From NCBI GenBank assembly GCA_023898805.1, contig CP060260.1, positions 186,001-250,000 of the forward strand: a stretch of 64,000 nucleotides of DNA, given 5' to 3'. Shown in pieces: positions 8,738-17,066 of this stretch (positions are counted from its first letter, which is position 1; the number at the start of each line of letters is the position of its first letter). Under the pieces are notes generated by a model. That model saw nothing but the letters and a program-made list of their open reading frames with translations. It had not been told where the DNA came from and did not search any database. The DNA comes from Rhodospirillales bacterium (GTDB lineage Bacteria; Pseudomonadota; Alphaproteobacteria; Micavibrionales; UBA1664). Made by a program: the position numbers and the translations under genes.

Positions 8738-9256
8738 ATGACAGACGCGAAACCCCTGGGCATGTACGAAGCCTCGATCCCGGTATTCGTCCGCCACCTT
8801 GAAAATCTGGCCGTCTTCCTCAAAAAGGGCGCGGACGATGCGGCCGCGCGCAACATCGACCCCGCCGTTTTTCTCAATGCGCGGCTTGCGCCGGACATGT
8901 TTGCACTGACGCGACAGGTCCAGATCGCGACCGATATGTGCAAGGCTTTCCCCTGTCGCTTGACCGGGGCCGAACCGCCAAGTTACCCCGACACCGAAAC
9001 CGGCTTCGACGAATTGCAGGCGCGCATTGCAAAAACCATCGCGCATCTAAAAACCTTCACCCCGGCACAGATCGACGGGCGCGAGGGCGCAAGCGTCGTC
9101 TTCCCGCGTCGCGGCGGGCGCGAATGGCGGTTTAGCGGCGCGGACTATCTGATGCATTACGTCACGCCCAACCTGCTTTTCCACATCACCACCGCCTACG
9201 CCATCCTGCGTCACAACGGCGTCAATCTGGGCAAGGCCGATTTTCTGGGAATGTAG
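8738..9256 (+). CDS. DUF1993 family protein
   Basis: A 172-residue soluble protein of the DUF1993 family, which has a DinB-like helical bundle. Recognisable features are MYEASIPVFVRHLENL at the N-terminus, the central QVQIATDMCK, and a C-terminal DYLMHYVTPNLLFHITTAYAILRHNGV segment with the conserved His residues. A leader with GAAAGAAA precedes the start. It probably shares a message with the CoA-binding gene. No biochemical role is established. Confidence 0.8.
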   Translation: MTDAKPLGMYEASIPVFVRHLENLAVFLKKGADDAAARNIDPAVFLNARLAPDMFALTRQVQIATDMCKAFPCRLTGAEPPSYPDTETGFDELQARIAKTIAHLKTFTPAQIDGREGASVVFPRRGGREWRFSGADYLMHYVTPNLLFHITTAYAILRHNGVNLGKADFLGM

Positions 9257-9309
9257 ACAGCCCTCGCCAAAGGCGGCGACAGAGGCAAAACAAAACGATA
9301 GGCAGGAAA

Positions 9310-9385
9310 TGGCGTCCCCTACGGGATTCGAACCCGTGTCGCCTCCGTGAAAGGGAGGTGTCCTAGGCCTCTAGACGAAGGGGAC
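9310..9385 (-). tRNA. tRNA-Glu (anticodon TTC)
   Basis: The reverse strand folds as a full cloverleaf of 76 bases. The acceptor stem is GTCCCCT/AGGGGAC and the CCA is encoded. The anticodon stem CTCCC/GGGAG presents TTC, and the T arm carries GGTTCGAATCC. It is convergent with the DUF1993 gene and divergent from dxs. Confidence 0.95.
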
Positions 9386-9493
9386 GTGCAAAGGCGTCTT
9401 TAAGACGGGCGATCTTTACCCGCGCCCGCGCCAAAAGGCAAGCCTTTTTGCGGCCCGGTTACGCCCCTTGCTGCACCGCCGGTCAAGATTGTC

Positions 9494-9522
9494 TTGGCGC
9501 GGGCGCGACAGGCCATTATACC
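9494..9522 (+). promoter_or_regulatory. dxs promoter
   Basis: TTGGCG (9494-9499), 17 bases, TATACC (9517-9522). The predicted start is near 9529 and the ATG of dxs is at 9532, so the mRNA would be almost leaderless; no Shine-Dalgarno precedes the ATG. Confidence 0.55.
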
Positions 9523-9531
9523 TGTGCGGTC

Positions 9532-11475
9532 ATGACCCCCGCACCTCACGCCGCCCACAAGCACGCGCAGGACACCCCGGCCGAAACCGGTGCTTCCGTC
9601 CGTCTGCTTGACCGCGTGCACACCCCCGCCGATCTGCGCGCGTTGAACGACACCCAGCTTAAGCGCGTCGCCGACGAGGTCCGGGCCGAGATGATCGACG
9701 CAGTGGCCCAGACCGGCGGGCATCTGGGCGCGGGTCTGGGCGTGGTCGAACTGACCGTCGCCATCCACGCCGTTTTCGATACCCCGCGCGACAAACTGAT
9801 CTGGGATGTCGGACATCAGGCCTATCCGCATAAAATCCTGACCGGGCGGCGCGACCGCATCCGCACCCTGCGTCAGGGCGGCGGCCTGTCCGGTTTTACC
9901 AAGCGCTCGGAATCCGAATACGACCCGTTCGGCGCGGCTCATTCATCGACCTCGATTTCCGCGGGGCTGGGCATGGCGGTCGCGCGCGACCTGCGCGGCG
10001 ACGACAACGCGGTGATCTGCGTCATCGGCGACGGCGCCATGTCGGCGGGCATGGCCTATGAAGCGATGAACAACGCGGGCGCCCTGCATTCGAACCTGAT
10101 CGTCATCCTCAACGACAACGATATGTCCATCGCCCCGCCCGTCGGCGCGATGAGCCGCTATCTGGCCCGCCTCGTCTCATCCAAACCGTATATGGGCGCG
10201 CGCGACACCGCCAAACGCATCGCCAAGATCCTGCCCGAGCCGTTCCAGAAGGCCGCCCGCCGGGCCGAGGAAACCGCCCGCGCCGCCCTTGGTTCCGGCA
10301 CGCTGTTCGAGGAAATGGGCTTTTATTATATCGGCCCGGTCGACGGGCACGACCTTGACGCGCTTTTGCCCATCCTGCGCAATCTGCGCGACACGCCGCA
10401 TGACGGGCCGATCCTGCTGCACGCCATCACCAAAAAAGGCAAGGGCTACCCCCCCGCCGAGGACGCGGCGGACAAAATGCACGGCGTCACGCGCTTCAAC
10501 GTTGTCACCGGCGCGCAGGAAAAATCGCGCGCTGACGCGCCCAGCTTCACCAGCGTCTTCGGGCGCGAACTGGTCCGCCACGCGCGCCGCGACGAAAGCA
10601 TCGTCGGCATCACCGCCGCCATGCCCGCGGGCACCGGCATGGATATCTTCGCCGACGCCTTCCCCGACCGCATGTTCGACGTCGGCATTGCCGAACAGCA
10701 CGCGGTGACCTTCGCGGCCGGGTTGGCCGCCGAGGGGTTAAAGCCCTTTTGCGCGATTTATTCCACCTTCCTGCAACGCGCCTATGACCAGCTGGTGCAT
10801 GATGTGGCGATACAAAACCTGCCGGTGCGCTTCGCGCTCGACCGCGCAGGTTTGGTCGGCGCCGACGGCGCGACGCATGCGGGGTCGTTCGACATCGCCT
10901 ATCTGGGCTGCTTGCCCAACATGATGCTGATGGCGGCCGCCGACGAAGCCGAACTTGCGGCGATGGTCGCGACCGCCGCCGCATACGATTCCGGCCCCTG
11001 CGCCCTGCGCTATCCGCGCGGCAACGGCTTTGGCGTCGCGATGCCGGAAAATCCCGCGCCGCTGCGCATCGGGCGCGGGCGCGTCCTGCGCCGGGGCGAC
11101 GACGTGGCCATCCTGTCCTACGGCGCGCGGCTTCAGGAATGCCTTGCCGCCGCCGACATTCTGGCCGCGCGCGGCGTATCATGCACCGTGGCCGATGCCC
11201 GTTTTGCCAAACCGCTTGATACCGCGCTGGTCGCCGATCTGGTCAAAAACCACAAGGGCGTGGTCACGATCGAGGAAGGATCGGCCCAGGGCTTCGGCGC
11301 GATCGTGCTTCAGCATCTGGCTGGCACGGGCGCGTTCGACCGCGGCTGCCGCATCCGCACCCTGCATCTGCCCGACATCTATCAGGATCAGGACAAACCC
11401 GAAAAACAATACGAACAGGCTGGACTTTCCGCCGCCCACATCGCCACCGCCGCCGCAAGACTGGCGAAAAATTGA
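9532..11475 (+). CDS. dxs: 1-deoxy-D-xylulose-5-phosphate synthase
   Basis: A thiamine-diphosphate enzyme that condenses pyruvate with glyceraldehyde 3-phosphate, the first step of the MEP isoprenoid pathway and a source of precursor for thiamine and pyridoxal. It has 647 residues, family length. The N-terminal domain shows GHLGAGLGVVELT and DVGHQAYPHKILTGRR. The ThDP-binding motif GDGAMSAGMAYEAMNNAG lies near residue 165. The transketolase-like central domain has DVGIAEQHAVTFAAG (about 385) and DRAGLVGADGATHAG. I chose the ATG at 9532 from the promoter position; an in-frame ATG at 9448 lies upstream of it. Confidence 0.95.
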   Translation: MTPAPHAAHKHAQDTPAETGASVRLLDRVHTPADLRALNDTQLKRVADEVRAEMIDAVAQTGGHLGAGLGVVELTVAIHAVFDTPRDKLIWDVGHQAYPHKILTGRRDRIRTLRQGGGLSGFTKRSESEYDPFGAAHSSTSISAGLGMAVARDLRGDDNAVICVIGDGAMSAGMAYEAMNNAGALHSNLIVILNDNDMSIAPPVGAMSRYLARLVSSKPYMGARDTAKRIAKILPEPFQKAARRAEETARAALGSGTLFEEMGFYYIGPVDGHDLDALLPILRNLRDTPHDGPILLHAITKKGKGYPPAEDAADKMHGVTRFNVVTGAQEKSRADAPSFTSVFGRELVRHARRDESIVGITAAMPAGTGMDIFADAFPDRMFDVGIAEQHAVTFAAGLAAEGLKPFCAIYSTFLQRAYDQLVHDVAIQNLPVRFALDRAGLVGADGATHAGSFDIAYLGCLPNMMLMAAADEAELAAMVATAAAYDSGPCALRYPRGNGFGVAMPENPAPLRIGRGRVLRRGDDVAILSYGARLQECLAAADILAARGVSCTVADARFAKPLDTALVADLVKNHKGVVTIEEGSAQGFGAIVLQHLAGTGAFDRGCRIRTLHLPDIYQDQDKPEKQYEQAGLSAAHIATAAARLAKN

Positions 11476-11500
11476 CAAGCGCGCATACGGCCATTTAACC
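11472..11500 (+). promoter_or_regulatory. Promoter of the gene at 11508
   Basis: TTGACA (11472-11477) overlaps the dxs stop codon. After 17 bases comes TTAACC (11495-11500). The predicted start is about 11507, at the ATG (11508). This is another leaderless arrangement, and the promoter sits entirely in the 32-base gap after dxs. Confidence 0.5.
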
Positions 11501-11507
11501 CATATTC

Positions 11508-12101
11508 ATGGCCGAACCCAAAAAATCCTGTGCCCTGATAGTCGGCATCCAGCCGGGCAAAAATTATGTGCCCGTCAACGCTGGCATGCGCCTGCACGAA
11601 AAATTTTCGGTGGCGGTCACGAATTACTTTAGCAATTCCGATTCATATACGTACATCCAACTGCGGAATGAAAAGGACCGGACCAGCAGCTATTTCTTCG
11701 ACAAAACCAGCAAGGCCGCCATCAATCGCAATATTGTAATCTCCAGCCTGCTCGGCATGTTCACCGTATATTTCTTGCCCGCAATCATTATCTTGCCCGC
11801 TTGTGTGATGATCCCGCTTGCGGGCGCCCTCGACAAAGCCCGGATACGCCGCACCGCCAACGCCGCGCCAAAAATTACCATGGCGGTGCCGATCAGCGCG
11901 AAAACGCATTACGAAATCACGCGCCGCCTGCAAAAAACCCGGCATCGCTGCGGCGTTTATTCCCTGCTTTTCAACAACTGTTCCCATTATGCGGCCGGCC
12001 TGGGAAAACGGCACGGCATGCCGCTCAAGCGTCATTTACTGATGACCCCGCTGGGCCTCGCGCGCCAGATCAGGCGTTACGCGCCAAGAAATCCCGCCTA
12101 G
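11508..12101 (+). CDS. Membrane protein with an NCSHYA motif, possibly LRAT/NlpC-like
   Basis: A 197-residue protein I cannot assign firmly. It has a long hydrophobic segment about residues 82-112 (ISSLLGMFTVYFLPAIIILP and following). Downstream lies a soluble C-terminal part with YSLLFNNCSHYAAGLGKRHG (about 149-168). The N-C-x-H-Y/F-A pattern resembles the catalytic Cys region of LRAT/NlpC-type papain-like folds; this is only a motif resemblance. Base composition is visibly more AT-rich than its neighbours over the first 350 bases, which may indicate transfer. It is convergent with the HD-like gene. Confidence 0.55.
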   Translation: MAEPKKSCALIVGIQPGKNYVPVNAGMRLHEKFSVAVTNYFSNSDSYTYIQLRNEKDRTSSYFFDKTSKAAINRNIVISSLLGMFTVYFLPAIIILPACVMIPLAGALDKARIRRTANAAPKITMAVPISAKTHYEITRRLQKTRHRCGVYSLLFNNCSHYAAGLGKRHGMPLKRHLLMTPLGLARQIRRYAPRNPA

Positions 12102-12125
12102 GCGGCGAACACAGGCTTATAAAAA

Positions 12126-12875
12126 TTATAGGCAAAACCACCAGCCTACGGGTTTTGGAGGAGTCGCTCGCGCCTCCCGCCGGAAAGCGTCCCAATCGGT
12201 GACTTTGGCAGCCAAGGCACCGGAATTCACGATAAAATCGGCGGGCGATACGATTTTTGGATCAATGCGTCCCGCCACCACTTCCCGCAGATATTCCAGC
12301 GAACAGGGATAAAGCGTATATTTCTTGAATTGCAAAGACGCCTTGATCAACGCGCTGTCATTCGCCGCGCGCGCTGGGTCTGTATTGACCCCAAGATCGC
12401 AGATCTTGAGCATCGCGGCATCTATATCCTGCGCCAGTTCGTGAATATAGACCAGATATCCTTGCCAGCGCTTGCGTGCAAGCCGGTCAAGCGAGGCGAC
12501 GAAAGCTGCGGGAAAACCGCGGTGCAACAGATGGCGCGGCGTCCATACCGGCAACCCTTGCGAATTTTCGATTTCCAGCACCTCGTGCAAAATAGCCAGC
12601 GCACGCAGATAATTCAGACGATCCGGCGAAACCTGTCCTTGATACTGTTTGACAACAAATGCATCGACCGCATCGATATGATGCCACAGCGTCCGGTCCG
12701 AACCCTTGTCGGTCTGGTGTTCATACGCCTCGCCCGCCAGTTTCTGCGCCTGCGCCAAAAGATCGAACACACGCGGCTGCGCCGCCTTGCGTCGGAACAA
12801 CTCGCCAAGACGGTCCTGCAAACGTGGCGCGATCGGAAAACGGGGCCGATAGAACGCGGAAGACGTATCTGACAT
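12126..12875 (-). CDS. HD-like phosphohydrolase resembling RelA/SpoT hydrolase domains
   Basis: A 249-residue soluble protein. The order TLWHHIDAVDAFV (about 57-69), ALAILHEVLEIEN (about 92-104), LARKRWQGYLVYIHELAQD and MLKICDLGVNTDPARA follows the ppGpp-hydrolase HD domain pattern (H...HD-xxED...KLADxxxN). The HD dyad reads HE and the ED reads EI. No synthetase or TGS domain is present, so this would be a small hydrolase of the MESH1 type or a diverged relative. The start at 12875 (MSDTSSAF) has a TAGGTT hexamer eight bases upstream, again a leaderless-type spacing. The assignment is by motif order only. Confidence 0.5.
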   Translation of the reverse strand: MSDTSSAFYRPRFPIAPRLQDRLGELFRRKAAQPRVFDLLAQAQKLAGEAYEHQTDKGSDRTLWHHIDAVDAFVVKQYQGQVSPDRLNYLRALAILHEVLEIENSQGLPVWTPRHLLHRGFPAAFVASLDRLARKRWQGYLVYIHELAQDIDAAMLKICDLGVNTDPARAANDSALIKASLQFKKYTLYPCSLEYLREVVAGRIDPKIVSPADFIVNSGALAAKVTDWDAFRREARATPPKPVGWWFCL

Positions 12876-13060
12876 GGGCAAAAACCTAGGGCGCACCCGG
12901 CAGTTTTAAACGCCGAAAGACTAACGCCATACATTGCGTGGGGTCAATTTTAATAACAGCTAGAAAAGCACTATGAAAAATATATGCGCTTTAGTTCTTC
13001 ACATTTCCATCCACTTGGATATCCACAGGCTCTGGGGATAAATCCTTCCACCACACGGGC

Positions 13061-14308
13061 TTAAGGGCGGGTTTGTCCGGTTCCGTGGACGACGTTTTGC
13101 ACCGTGGTCAACTGTTCGGCCCCGACCGGGCCGCGCGCGTGCAAACGGCCCGTGGCGATGCCGATTTCCGCGCCGAAGCCGAACTCGCCACCATCCGCGA
13201 ACTGGGTCGAGGCATTGTGCATGACGATGGCGGAATCCACCGCGCGCAAAAATCGCGCCGCCGCCGCCTCGTCCCGCGTCACGATCGCGTCGGTGTGGTG
13301 TGAACCGTATGTATTGATATGCGCGATCGCCGCTTCCATCCCGTCCACGACTTTCACCGAGATGATCGCATCCAGATATTCGCTGCGCCAGTCGTCCTCG
13401 CTGGCTGGGGTAACGCGTGAATCCCAGCCGCGCACCGCATCGTCGCCGCGCACCGCGCACCCGGCATCCAAAAGCGCCCGCACCAGCATCGCGCCTTGCG
13501 TGAATCCACGGTCGATCAAAAGCGTTTCCGCTGCGCCGCAAATTCCGGTGCGCCGCATCTTGGCGTTCAGCACGATGTCCCGCGCCATCGCCGGGTCTGA
13601 ATCCGCATGGACATAGACATGCACGATCCCGTCCAGATGGGCGAAGACCGGCACCCGCGCCTCCGCCTGCACGCGCGCCACCAGCGACTTTCCCCCGCGC
13701 GGCACGATGACGTCGATCGCGCCGTCCAGCCCGCCCAGCATCAAACCCACCGCGTCACGGTCCGGAACCGGCACCAGCGACACGCACGCGGGCGGCAGAC
13801 CTGCCTTTTCCAATCCCTTGACCAGCGCCTTGTGAATCGCCCGCGCACTGCCCAGCGCATCGGAACCCGAACGCAAAATCACCGCGTTGCCGGATTTGAC
13901 ACACAAAGCCGCAGCATCGGCGGTGACGTTCGGACGGCTTTCATAAATCACACCCAGCACGCCGATCGGCACCCGTATCTGTTCGATACGCAACCCGTTG
14001 GGCCGGGTCCAGCTTTTGACGACGCTGCCCACCGGATCGGGAATCTCGGTCACCGCCGCCACGCTTGCCGCCATCGCCTGCAACCGCGCATCGTTCAACA
14101 TCAACCGGTCGATGAATGCGGGGCCTTTATCTTTGGCGGCCTCGACATCGCGGGCGTTCGCGGCCAGTATCGCGGGCGCGTCGGCGGCCAGCGCCTCCGC
14201 CATCGCCCACAACGCACCGTTCTTGCGATCGCCCGGCACATGCGCCAGCACCCGCGCCGCATCGCGCGCCGCGCGCCCCATCGTCCGCATCGCGTCTTCA
14301 AGCGTCAT
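13061..14308 (-). CDS. proA: Glutamate-5-semialdehyde dehydrogenase (gamma-glutamyl phosphate reductase)
   Basis: Second step of proline synthesis: NADPH-dependent reduction of glutamyl 5-phosphate. It has 415 residues, normal length. Features are PIGVLGVIYESRPNVTADAAALCVKSGN (shown across two conserved blocks), ILRSGSDA, DVIVPRGGK and the catalytic Cys in RRTGICGAAETLL. Its start overlaps the end of proB by 11 bases, so the pair is translationally coupled. The next 185 bases downstream hold no gene. Confidence 0.95.
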   Translation of the reverse strand: MTLEDAMRTMGRAARDAARVLAHVPGDRKNGALWAMAEALAADAPAILAANARDVEAAKDKGPAFIDRLMLNDARLQAMAASVAAVTEIPDPVGSVVKSWTRPNGLRIEQIRVPIGVLGVIYESRPNVTADAAALCVKSGNAVILRSGSDALGSARAIHKALVKGLEKAGLPPACVSLVPVPDRDAVGLMLGGLDGAIDVIVPRGGKSLVARVQAEARVPVFAHLDGIVHVYVHADSDPAMARDIVLNAKMRRTGICGAAETLLIDRGFTQGAMLVRALLDAGCAVRGDDAVRGWDSRVTPASEDDWRSEYLDAIISVKVVDGMEAAIAHINTYGSHHTDAIVTRDEAAAARFLRAVDSAIVMHNASTQFADGGEFGFGAEIGIATGRLHARGPVGAEQLTTVQNVVHGTGQTRP

Positions 14309-15428
14309 GCGTCATCACCAGATCGTTGCGGTGGATCATCTCGGTCCGCGCAGGCCCGCCAAGGACCGCCGCGATATCCGCCGATTTCAAACCAGCCACG
14401 CGCCGCGCATCGGCGGCATCGTACCCGACCAGCCCGCGCGCGATTTCCTGCCCCGCCGCGTTCAGCACCGAAACCACGTCGCCATGTGAAAATGCGCCAC
14501 TGACCGCGACCACCCCCGCGGGCAACAGGCTTTTACCCGAAATCAACGCCAGCAGCGCGCCATCGTCGACGCTCAACGCACCCGCTGGCGCCATCGCCCC
14601 GGCGATCCAGCGCTTGCGCGCCGCAAGCGGCGTCAGCGCCGGCTTGAACAGCGTATACCGCCCGCCCGCGGCGTTCCCCGCGGCATTCATGGCGTAAAGC
14701 GGGTGGCGCACATGCCCGTTCGCGATGATCAGCGCCGCGCCCGCCCCGGTCGCGATTTTCGCGGCTTCGACCTTGGTTTTCATGCCGCCGCGTGAAAATT
14801 CCGATGCCGCGCCGCCCGCCATACCCTCGATCTGCGGCGTGATTTTTTCGACCACGGCAATATGCCGCGCCGCCTTGTCCTGCGCCGGGTTTGCGGTATA
14901 CAGCCCATCGACGTCCGAAAGCAGCACCACGCAATCCGCCTCGATCATGCTGGCCACCCGTGCGGCCAGCCGGTCGTTGTCGCCGTACCGGATTTCGGCT
15001 GTGGCCACCGTGTCGTTTTCGTTGATCACCGGAACCGCACCCATGCCCAGCAGGGTAAACATGGTCGCCTGTGCATTCAGGTAACGCCGCCGCGCCTCGG
15101 TATCGCCCGGCGTTACCAGCACCTGCGCCGCGACATGCTTGTGCACGGCCAATGCCTCGCTCCATGCGCGGGCCAGCGCGATCTGCCCGACGGCGGCCGA
15201 GGCCTGGCTTTGCTCAAGGCTCAAAACCCCGGAAGGCAGTTTCAGAATTGTTCGGCCCAACGCGATCGCGCCCGACGACACGACAGCGACCTCGACCCCG
15301 GCGTCCTTCAGCCGCGAAATATCGGCAACCAGCGATGCCAGCCATTCAGATTTCAGCCGCCCCGCCCGCTGATCGACCAGCAGCGCCGAACCGACCTTGA
15401 TAACGATGCGCTTATAGGCGGACAGCAT
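14298..15428 (-). CDS. proB: Glutamate 5-kinase
   Basis: First step of proline synthesis: ATP-dependent phosphorylation of glutamate, usually feedback-inhibited by proline. It has 376 residues. The amino-acid kinase domain shows IVIKVGSALLV (about 8-18), VSSGAIALGR, PVINENDTVA and YGDNDRLAARVA. A C-terminal PUA domain (about 285-365) has GDVVSVLNAAGQEIARG. The start codon lies two bases after the stop of a TetR-family gene. In many alphaproteobacteria proB follows obgE instead. Confidence 0.95.
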   Translation of the reverse strand: MLSAYKRIVIKVGSALLVDQRAGRLKSEWLASLVADISRLKDAGVEVAVVSSGAIALGRTILKLPSGVLSLEQSQASAAVGQIALARAWSEALAVHKHVAAQVLVTPGDTEARRRYLNAQATMFTLLGMGAVPVINENDTVATAEIRYGDNDRLAARVASMIEADCVVLLSDVDGLYTANPAQDKAARHIAVVEKITPQIEGMAGGAASEFSRGGMKTKVEAAKIATGAGAALIIANGHVRHPLYAMNAAGNAAGGRYTLFKPALTPLAARKRWIAGAMAPAGALSVDDGALLALISGKSLLPAGVVAVSGAFSHGDVVSVLNAAGQEIARGLVGYDAADARRVAGLKSADIAAVLGGPARTEMIHRNDLVMTHDA

Positions 15429-15430
15429 GA

Positions 15431-16021
15431 CTACAACCCGACCATCCCGGCCAACGACTCCGCCCGCGCCAAGGCACCGTCCAGCGTCGCCATGGTCTTG
15501 CCAAGGTCGGCGCTCTCATCCCCGCGCCATGTCCGCAGCGTCCAAAGATACACGGCGCTCAACCCCGCGATGCGAGCCGCACCCTTCATGCCTTGCGTTT
15601 CGATCCCGCAGGCTTCAAGCATCCACAGCATCGAGCGCGCGATATGCGGCAATGTCACCACCGCCAGGCGCGGATCGGTCATCGCCCCGTGCAGGATCGA
15701 CACGACCGCCGCGCGATCCCGGTTCAAACGCTCCAGCCGCTGCATCACCGCGTCGAATAGCCGATCGCGCTCGCTGCCCTCGCCCGAAATCCCACTCAGC
15801 GCGTCCGCATCGACGCGCCGCGCATAGGCGGTGACGATATCCTCGCGGCAGGTAAACATCTGCGCCAACGCGGCCAACGAAATCCCCGCTTCTTCGGCGA
15901 TGTCGGCCAGCGTCACCCGATCCCACGCACGCAAGGCGGCAAGCCGCAGCGCGGCGTCGATCACGTCCGTGCGCGCATCGCGCCCCCGAACTTGAGTCTT
16001 TTTTTGTCTTTTCGATGCCAT
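15431..16021 (-). CDS. TetR/AcrR-family transcriptional regulator
   Basis: A 196-residue regulator. The N-terminal helix-turn-helix domain (about 18-62) reads VIDAALRLAALRAWDRVTLA, then DIAEEAGISLAALAQMFTCREDIV, which matches the TetR HTH pattern. The C-terminal ligand domain is unrelated to named subfamilies by eye. A lysine-rich N-terminus precedes it. It is the first gene of a TetR-proB-proA operon and divergent from the PfkB kinase, 43 bases apart. TATAGA six bases before the ATG fits a leaderless start. Its ligand is unknown. Confidence 0.8.
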   Translation of the reverse strand: MASKRQKKTQVRGRDARTDVIDAALRLAALRAWDRVTLADIAEEAGISLAALAQMFTCREDIVTAYARRVDADALSGISGEGSERDRLFDAVMQRLERLNRDRAAVVSILHGAMTDPRLAVVTLPHIARSMLWMLEACGIETQGMKGAARIAGLSAVYLWTLRTWRGDESADLGKTMATLDGALARAESLAGMVGL

Positions 16022-16064
16022 ATCGCGTCTATACCATACCCGTAAAAACAAGGGAATTGCACCG

Positions 16065-17066
16065 ATGACCACCAAAAAATACGAACTCACAGGCCTTGGC
16101 AACGCACTGGTCGACGTGCTGGCCCATGGCAGCGATGAATTTTTATCGGAATATGGAATCGTCAAAGGCGCAATGAACCTGATCGACGAGGAACGCGCCA
16201 AGGCCCTGTACGCCGCCATGGCGCCGGGGCGCGAGGTTTCGGGCGGGTCGGCCGGCAACACCATGGCCGGCTTCGCCTCGCTTGGCGGGCGCGGCGCCTT
16301 CATGGGCAAGGTCGCGGACGACCAGCTTGGGCGCATTTTCGCCCACGACCTGCGCGCGGGCGGCACCGAATTTTTCTGCAATCCGCTCAAGGGCGGGCCT
16401 GAAACCGGCCGCTGCCTGATCGTCATCACCCCGGACGCCCAGCGTTCGATGAACACCTATCTGGGCGCAGGCGTCGAGTTTTCCGAGGCCGACGTCGACG
16501 AAAACGTCATCGCCGACAGCAAGATCATCTACCTCGAAGGCTATCTGTTTGACCGCGATACCGCCAAATCCGCCTATCGCAAGGCCAGCCGCGTCGCGCA
16601 TGAGCGCGGCGCCGACGTCGCCCTGACCCTGTCCGACAGTTTCTGCGTCGAACGCCACCGCGCCGATTTTCAGCGTCTGATCGAAAACGACGTCGACATC
16701 CTATTCGCGAACGAGGCGGAAATCCTCGCGCTGTATCAATCCACCTCGCTCGACCACGCGCTGGAATCCGTGCGTCCGCATTGCCGGGTGATTGCGGTAA
16801 CCCGTTCAGAAAAAGGCTGCGTCATCCTGAACGGCGGCGAAACGCTGGAGATCCCGGCCTTCCCGGTCGATCGCGTTATCGACACCACCGGCGCGGGCGA
16901 CCAGTTCGCGGCAGGCTTTTTGTTCGGCCTCGCGCGCGGGCGCGACCTGTATCATTGCGGCCAGCTCGGCTGCCTTGCCGCGTCCGAGGTCATCGCCCAT
17001 GTCGGTCCCCGCCCCGAAACCCCGCTGGCCGAACTGGCCGCGCGCATGTTGCCGCAGGCGGCCTGA
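16065..17066 (+). CDS. PfkB-family carbohydrate kinase, adenosine kinase-like
   Basis: A 333-residue sugar or nucleoside kinase. It shows GLGNALVDVLA at the N-terminus, the PfkB signature GGSAGNTMAGFASLGGRGAF (about 66-85) and the C-terminal signature with catalytic Asp, DTTGAGDQFAAGFLFG (about 273-288). The closest match by memory is the alphaproteobacterial adenosine kinase group (nucleoside salvage), but substrate cannot be read from sequence. A Shine-Dalgarno-like AAGGGA lies 10 bases before the ATG. Its stop overlaps the start of the downstream binding protein (TGATG). Confidence 0.85.
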   Translation: MTTKKYELTGLGNALVDVLAHGSDEFLSEYGIVKGAMNLIDEERAKALYAAMAPGREVSGGSAGNTMAGFASLGGRGAFMGKVADDQLGRIFAHDLRAGGTEFFCNPLKGGPETGRCLIVITPDAQRSMNTYLGAGVEFSEADVDENVIADSKIIYLEGYLFDRDTAKSAYRKASRVAHERGADVALTLSDSFCVERHRADFQRLIENDVDILFANEAEILALYQSTSLDHALESVRPHCRVIAVTRSEKGCVILNGGETLEIPAFPVDRVIDTTGAGDQFAAGFLFGLARGRDLYHCGQLGCLAASEVIAHVGPRPETPLAELAARMLPQAA

